64,000 nt of DNA from Urechis unicinctus (Eukaryota; Annelida; Polychaeta; Xenopneusta; Urechidae). The notes below the pieces were generated by a model. The model was not told the origin of the DNA, made no database searches, and saw only the letters and a list, made by a program, of their open reading frames with translations. Below, piece by piece: positions 63,840-64,000 of the stretch; the first letter of the stretch is position 1, and the number at the start of each line of letters is the position of its first letter. The stretch lies in the NCBI GenBank assembly GCA_034190875.2, contig CM067357.1, positions 2,764,797-2,828,796 on the forward strand, written 5' to 3'. A program made the translations under genes and the position numbers.

Positions 63840-64000
63840 GCGTCATGTGTGCATGTCTCTCTGTGTGCATCAAAAGTGGGTGTCTCTGTGCGCATCAAGT
63901 GTGCATTATGTGTGCGTGTCTCTCTGTGTGGATTATGTGTGCGTGTCTCTGTGTGCATCATGTGTGCGTGTCTATGTGTGTGCATCATGTGTGCGTGTCT
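63840..64000. repeat. GTGTGCATCATGTGTGCGTGTCTC repeat running off the window
   Basis: About six imperfect units of TGTGTGCGTGTCTCTCTGTG with ATCATG spacers, continuing past the right edge. Confidence 0.85.

Overview
The window is genomic DNA of an animal. Protein genes are split by short introns (about 50 to 1,200 bases) with ordinary GT/AG borders, and the sequence is crowded with microsatellites, minisatellites and broken transposable elements. The cullin-1, lifeguard and SLC49A4 proteins are clearly metazoan. The repeat types (a SINE-like piece near 18.95 kb, protein-primed polymerase elements, hairpin-ended short elements) make a marine invertebrate likely, probably a mollusc. That last step is an impression and was not tested.

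Layout. 0.2-4.4 kb (minus): the 3' part of a KDZ-transposase-like, HMGXB3-related zinc-finger gene that runs off the left edge. 4.7-5.7 kb: 50-bp minisatellite. 8.2-9.7 kb: 34-bp satellite. 10.8-11.3 kb: 48-bp repeat. 11.5-14.6 kb: a cluster of broken virion-type genes of a Maverick/adintovirus-like endogenous element. 15.7-16.2 kb: a YqaJ-type nuclease pseudogene. 16.5-17.0 kb: a Ty3/Gypsy integrase relic. 19.3-20.4 kb: a C2H2 zinc-finger exon whose array is cut by a nonsense codon. 26.5-31.2 kb (minus): a complete 11-exon SLC49A4-type lysosomal transporter. 34.9-38.9 kb (minus): a complete 10-exon lifeguard/TMBIM gene, with an insertion carrying a RecQ-like helicase fragment in one intron. 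43.6-52.5 kb (plus): a complete 18-exon cullin-1 gene. 53.9-56.2 kb: two minisatellites. 58.8-61.3 kb: a second Maverick-like fragment with integrase and family B polymerase pieces. 62.2-64.0 kb: more tandem repeats.

The exon chains of the three complete genes were assembled by hand and every junction keeps the reading phase: cullin-1 gives 776 codons plus stop, SLC49A4 493, lifeguard 244. They work in unrelated processes: SCF ubiquitin ligase scaffold, lysosomal membrane transport, and calcium/apoptosis control in internal membranes.

The most unusual pattern is that several intronic minisatellites are not random. Their repeat unit spans a real splice site and contains the last or first bases of the neighbouring exon. 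This is seen at cullin-1 exon 4 (donor), exon 6 (acceptor), exon 14 (donor), exon 17 (acceptor), at SLC49A4 exon 9 (donor), and possibly at 54.05 kb. The result is series of duplicated, in part still perfect, splice sites beside the true ones.
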